Source: Lachnospiraceae bacterium (lineage in GTDB: Bacteria > Bacillota_A > Clostridia > Lachnospirales > Lachnospiraceae). From it: DNA of 16,421 bases. The position numbers were made by a program, and so were the translations under genes. Numbering within the stretch: position 1 is the first letter of the stretch; every line of letters starts with the position of its first letter. This document shows positions 14,496 to 16,421 of this stretch, piece by piece. The DNA is taken from assembly GCA_024689605.1 (NCBI GenBank), contig JAILDD010000144.1, positions 1-16,421 on the forward strand. The letters run 5' to 3'. The notes beneath the pieces were generated by a model, which worked only from the letters and a program-made list of their open reading frames with translations, was not told where the DNA came from and ran no database searches.

Positions 14496-15266
14496 TCATA
14501 CAAGCTGCGCAAGTATACCGACGTATTCTCCCATAACCTTCTTCATCTTCTGCAGAGCCTTGGTGTGAAGCTGGGAAACCCTTGATTCCGTTACCTCCAT
14601 CACCTGTGCTATTTCTTTAACGGTTAATTCCTCATAGTAGTAAAAAAGAATGACGCTGCGCTCCTTTTCCGTAAGCTGGTCGATAGCTTCCTCCAGCATG
14701 CTTTTCAGCTCCGAACGCTCCATGTTTTCTTCCGGAGAAGTATAGCGTCTGCTGTAACTGTTGGCATCACTGATCTCCATTCCGGCATCCACAAATTCAT
14801 CCAGGGATACCACATTTGTAAGATTCATCTGTGACTGCCAGTTTACAAGCTCATCCGGGGATATTCCCAGTGCCTCGGCGATCTCTTCGTCGGTGGCCTG
14901 CCTGCCTGTTTTAGCCTCAATATCCTTCATGACAGCATCAAGCTGTTTCTGCTTCTGTCTTATGGTTCTGGGGATCCAGTCGCTTTTTCTGATCTGGTCG
15001 ATGATCTCGCCCCTTATACGGAGAGACGCGTATGTTTCAAACTTGATATTTTTTCTTGTATCAAATTTTTCTATTGCATCAATAAGCCCGAAAACACCGA
15101 ATCCCACAAGATCGTCATATTCAACATTGCTGCCAAGATACATACAGAGACGCCCAGCAACGACCTTAACCAGAGGGGCATACTCAACTATCAGCTTGTC
15201 CCTTATCTCCTGTGTATGCAGCCTCGAATAATCCATCCAGAGGCGTTCTCTTGCAGCTTCGTCCAT
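14496..15266 (-). CDS. sigD: Flagellar RNA polymerase sigma factor SigD/FliA (sigma-28)
   Basis: A 256-residue sigma-70-family factor of the FliA/WhiG class, directing transcription of late flagellar, chemotaxis and motility genes. Region 2 (25-95) has YAPLVKVVAGRL, YDDLVGFGVFGLIDAIEKFD and FETYASLRIRGEIIDQIR followed by SDWIPR. Region 3 (about 105-165) has ATDEEIAEALGISPDELV. Region 4 (195-245) has LTEKERSVILFYYYEELTVK and the helix-turn-helix EIAQVMEVTESRVSQLHTKA. The start is preceded by GGAG nine bases upstream. It comes 53 nt after the 94-aa membrane protein gene; that gap holds a short inverted repeat (ACTGT/ACAGT, 15299-15313). The order cheC-cheD-x-sigD matches the end of the Bacillus fla/che operon, with one extra gene. 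Confidence 0.95.
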   Translation of the reverse strand: MDEAARERLWMDYSRLHTQEIRDKLIVEYAPLVKVVAGRLCMYLGSNVEYDDLVGFGVFGLIDAIEKFDTRKNIKFETYASLRIRGEIIDQIRKSDWIPRTIRQKQKQLDAVMKDIEAKTGRQATDEEIAEALGISPDELVNWQSQMNLTNVVSLDEFVDAGMEISDANSYSRRYTSPEENMERSELKSMLEEAIDQLTEKERSVILFYYYEELTVKEIAQVMEVTESRVSQLHTKALQKMKKVMGEYVGILAQLV

Positions 15267-15298
15267 ATCCTCAAACTCCTGCGGGCATTTTTAAAGCA

Positions 15299-15313
15299 AC
15301 TGTCCCGAACAGT
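15299..15313 (-). promoter_or_regulatory. Short intercistronic inverted repeat upstream of sigD
   Basis: ACTGT-cccga-ACAGT gives a five-base-pair stem between the 94-aa gene and sigD, followed on the minus strand by TGCTTTAAAAATG. It is too weak to be a convincing terminator but may lower read-through or process the mRNA ahead of sigD. Confidence 0.2.
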
Positions 15314-15319
15314 CACTCT

Positions 15320-15604
15320 TTATAATTCATCCATAGTCCTCTTCTCGACAAGATCCCCCGGATCTTCGAAATAATCGGAATATTTCATCGTCATATTGAA
15401 CTGGTCTATTATGGATTTTGCTATGGTCCCCAGTATTGCAAAAACCAGCAGCGTAATAAAAAGAACCACCAGTAAGGTGAGCAGCGGCTGCTTCTGCACC
15501 AGACAGATAATAAGTGCAACACACCCACCGCACATCATAAATAAAGGTGGCAGATTTTTTGTTTTCAAATTATTCTTTTTTTTTCCGGAATTATCTGAAC
15601 TCAT
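15320..15604 (-). CDS. Small two-helix membrane protein in the fla/che operon, function unknown
   Basis: A 94-residue protein. A Lys/Asn/Ser-rich N-terminus (1-18) is followed by two hydrophobic helices (about 20-36, LFMMCGGCVALIICLVQ; 40-63, PLLTLLVVLFITLLVFAILG) joined by a tight QKQ turn. A polar C-terminal tail (64-94) includes QFNMTMKYSDYFEDPGDLVE. The start overlaps the cheD stop codon as ATGA, with AAGG upstream, so translation is probably coupled to cheD. No known family is recognised. Its place between cheD and sigD suggests a motility-related membrane protein, which is inference from context only. Confidence 0.8.
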   Translation of the reverse strand: MSSDNSGKKKNNLKTKNLPPLFMMCGGCVALIICLVQKQPLLTLLVVLFITLLVFAILGTIAKSIIDQFNMTMKYSDYFEDPGDLVEKRTMDEL

Positions 15605-16086
15605 ATCACCTTAACAGGCTTCCCTACTGCCTTTATCTCATAATCACCGGTTTCCGGATTAAAGGTAACTGTCCGTCCGTAATTCTCTCCCGTATCCTCA
15701 GCGATAATGGGAATACGCAGAGCCGCAAGCGCTTTTTTGGTAGCTTCCACATTACGCTCGCCAACAGCTGCCAGTTCGGTCTTTGACTGGAACGCAAACA
15801 TCTTTGCACCGCCTGCTATCTTAGCCACCATCCTTGCCCGGGAACCGCCCATTTTCTCAAGCCTGCTTACCAGTTCCGGTATGCCGGTGTCCGCAAACTT
15901 GGCCACATTTGAATTACTCTTTACTTCCTGTGAACTGGGAAGCATAACATGAACCAGACCGCCAACTTTGGTAGTCTTATCTCTGATTGCTATACCTACA
16001 CAGCTGCCCAAACCTATGGTAGTGATAAGATTTGGTGGTGTACATACATTCAAATCAGCAATTCCGACTTTAATAGTCTCCGCCAT
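15601..16086 (-). CDS. cheD: Chemoreceptor glutamine deamidase CheD
   Basis: A 161-residue CheD of typical length. It deamidates glutamines in methyl-accepting chemotaxis proteins and, in Bacillus-type systems, binds CheC and stimulates its CheY-P phosphatase activity. The catalytic triad expected from Thermotoga CheD is in place: T23, C29 in TIGLGSCVGIAI and H46 in GGLVHVMLP. Also visible are KFADTGIPELV, RMVAKIAGGAKMF and IGERNV-like VGERNVEATKKAL. It starts one base after the cheC stop codon, with GGAG about nine bases before the ATG, and overlaps the next gene by four bases. Confidence 0.95.
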   Translation of the reverse strand: MAETIKVGIADLNVCTPPNLITTIGLGSCVGIAIRDKTTKVGGLVHVMLPSSQEVKSNSNVAKFADTGIPELVSRLEKMGGSRARMVAKIAGGAKMFAFQSKTELAAVGERNVEATKKALAALRIPIIAEDTGENYGRTVTFNPETGDYEIKAVGKPVKVI

Positions 16087-16087
16087 A

Positions 16088-16421
16088 TCACATCACTCCA
16101 AGTGCTTTAAGTATCTTTCCATACGACTCTGCATCCGGAACAAGTATAAAGAAACCGGACATATCTTCATCATCAGTAAAATCAGTTTCAATAAGCAAAA
16201 GCTTGTCTGCAATAGTACCGAACTCGATAGCCGGCACAGAAAGGATTGCTCCTGCCATATCGATACAAACATCAGGTATCGAAGGGAAAATAGTAAGATT
16301 AGTAAGCGTGGCAAGTGAATTAAGATACGCCCCTGTGATTATATTTCCTATTTCCTTAAGGGCTGATAACTCCATCTCGGAAAATTCATCCGGTTGTTCA
16401 GACGGCATACCCATAAGCTTG
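16088..16421 (-). CDS. cheC: CheY-P phosphatase CheC, C-terminal part (5' end outside window)
   Basis: The frame is open through the right edge, so the N-terminus and the first phosphatase centre are missing. The visible 110 residues hold the second active-site helix, SALKEIGNIITGAYLNSLA, with the E and N residues expected for CheC/CheX/FliY phosphatases. The following fold is typical (LTIFPSIPDVCIDMAGAILS, DKLLLIETDF, GFFILVPDAESYGKILKALG). CheC dephosphorylates CheY-P and is boosted by CheD, encoded immediately downstream. An internal ATG at 16414 is not taken as the start because the family needs the preceding domain half. Confidence 0.92.
   Translation of the reverse strand, partial: KLMGMPSEQPDEFSEMELSALKEIGNIITGAYLNSLATLTNLTIFPSIPDVCIDMAGAILSVPAIEFGTIADKLLLIETDFTDDEDMSGFFILVPDAESYGKILKALGVM

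Overview
This window is an ordinary-looking chromosomal segment of a motile, anaerobic Firmicute. A member of the Lachnospiraceae (Roseburia/Butyrivibrio-like Clostridia) is the best guess. The clues are a cheC-cheD-sigD run followed by fapA and a SwrB-like gene, an NfnAB transhydrogenase beside an NADP-type glutamate dehydrogenase, strong AGGAGG-type ribosome binding sites, AT-rich spacers and moderate-GC coding DNA. The family-level assignment is inference. All genes except pta lie on the minus strand. Coding density is high: the two largest gene-free stretches are 343-566 (224 bp) and 9167-9382 (216 bp), and no insertion sequences, tRNAs, rRNAs, CRISPR arrays or phage genes were seen.

Layout in minus-strand reading order (right to left). 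(1) 16421-10442 is the end of a fla/che operon: cheC (5' end outside the window), cheD, a 94-aa two-helix membrane protein, the flagellar sigma factor sigD, fapA (DUF342), a 104-aa polar protein, a long SwrB/DUF6115-like protein, and a secreted protein with a Thr-Pro stalk and a C-terminal MltG-type LysM-like domain. It stops at a bidirectional terminator (10398-10425) shared with the convergent pta gene. (2) 9383-10372, plus strand, is pta, with no ackA next to it. (3) 9166-6628 holds an overlapping pair: a double-zinc-ribbon six-helix membrane protein and a membrane-anchored TPM-domain protein. (4) 6556-2930 is a tight run of a DUF1858 redox-disulfide protein, a THUMP-domain rRNA methyltransferase, RdgB, a YfcE-type phosphodiesterase and an SseB-macrodomain fusion. 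(5) 2835-567 is nfnA-nfnB, with its own candidate promoter and a strong terminator. (6) 342-1 is the N-terminal part of gdhA, with its own candidate promoter.

How the parts work together. NfnAB is predicted to make NADPH from NADH plus reduced ferredoxin, and the NADP-type GdhA encoded next to it would consume that NADPH for ammonium assimilation. Pta supplies acetyl-phosphate metabolism. RdgB, the macrodomain protein and YfcE look like a housecleaning set for aberrant nucleotides, ADP-ribose derivatives and phosphodiesters. The fla/che segment combines CheY-P control (CheC, CheD), late flagellar transcription (SigD) and flagellar assembly or placement factors (FapA, SwrB-like). The least explained parts are the small proteins woven into that operon and the secreted MltG-domain protein at its end, the zinc-ribbon/TPM membrane pair, and a perfect 16-bp palindrome in the pta divergent promoter region.
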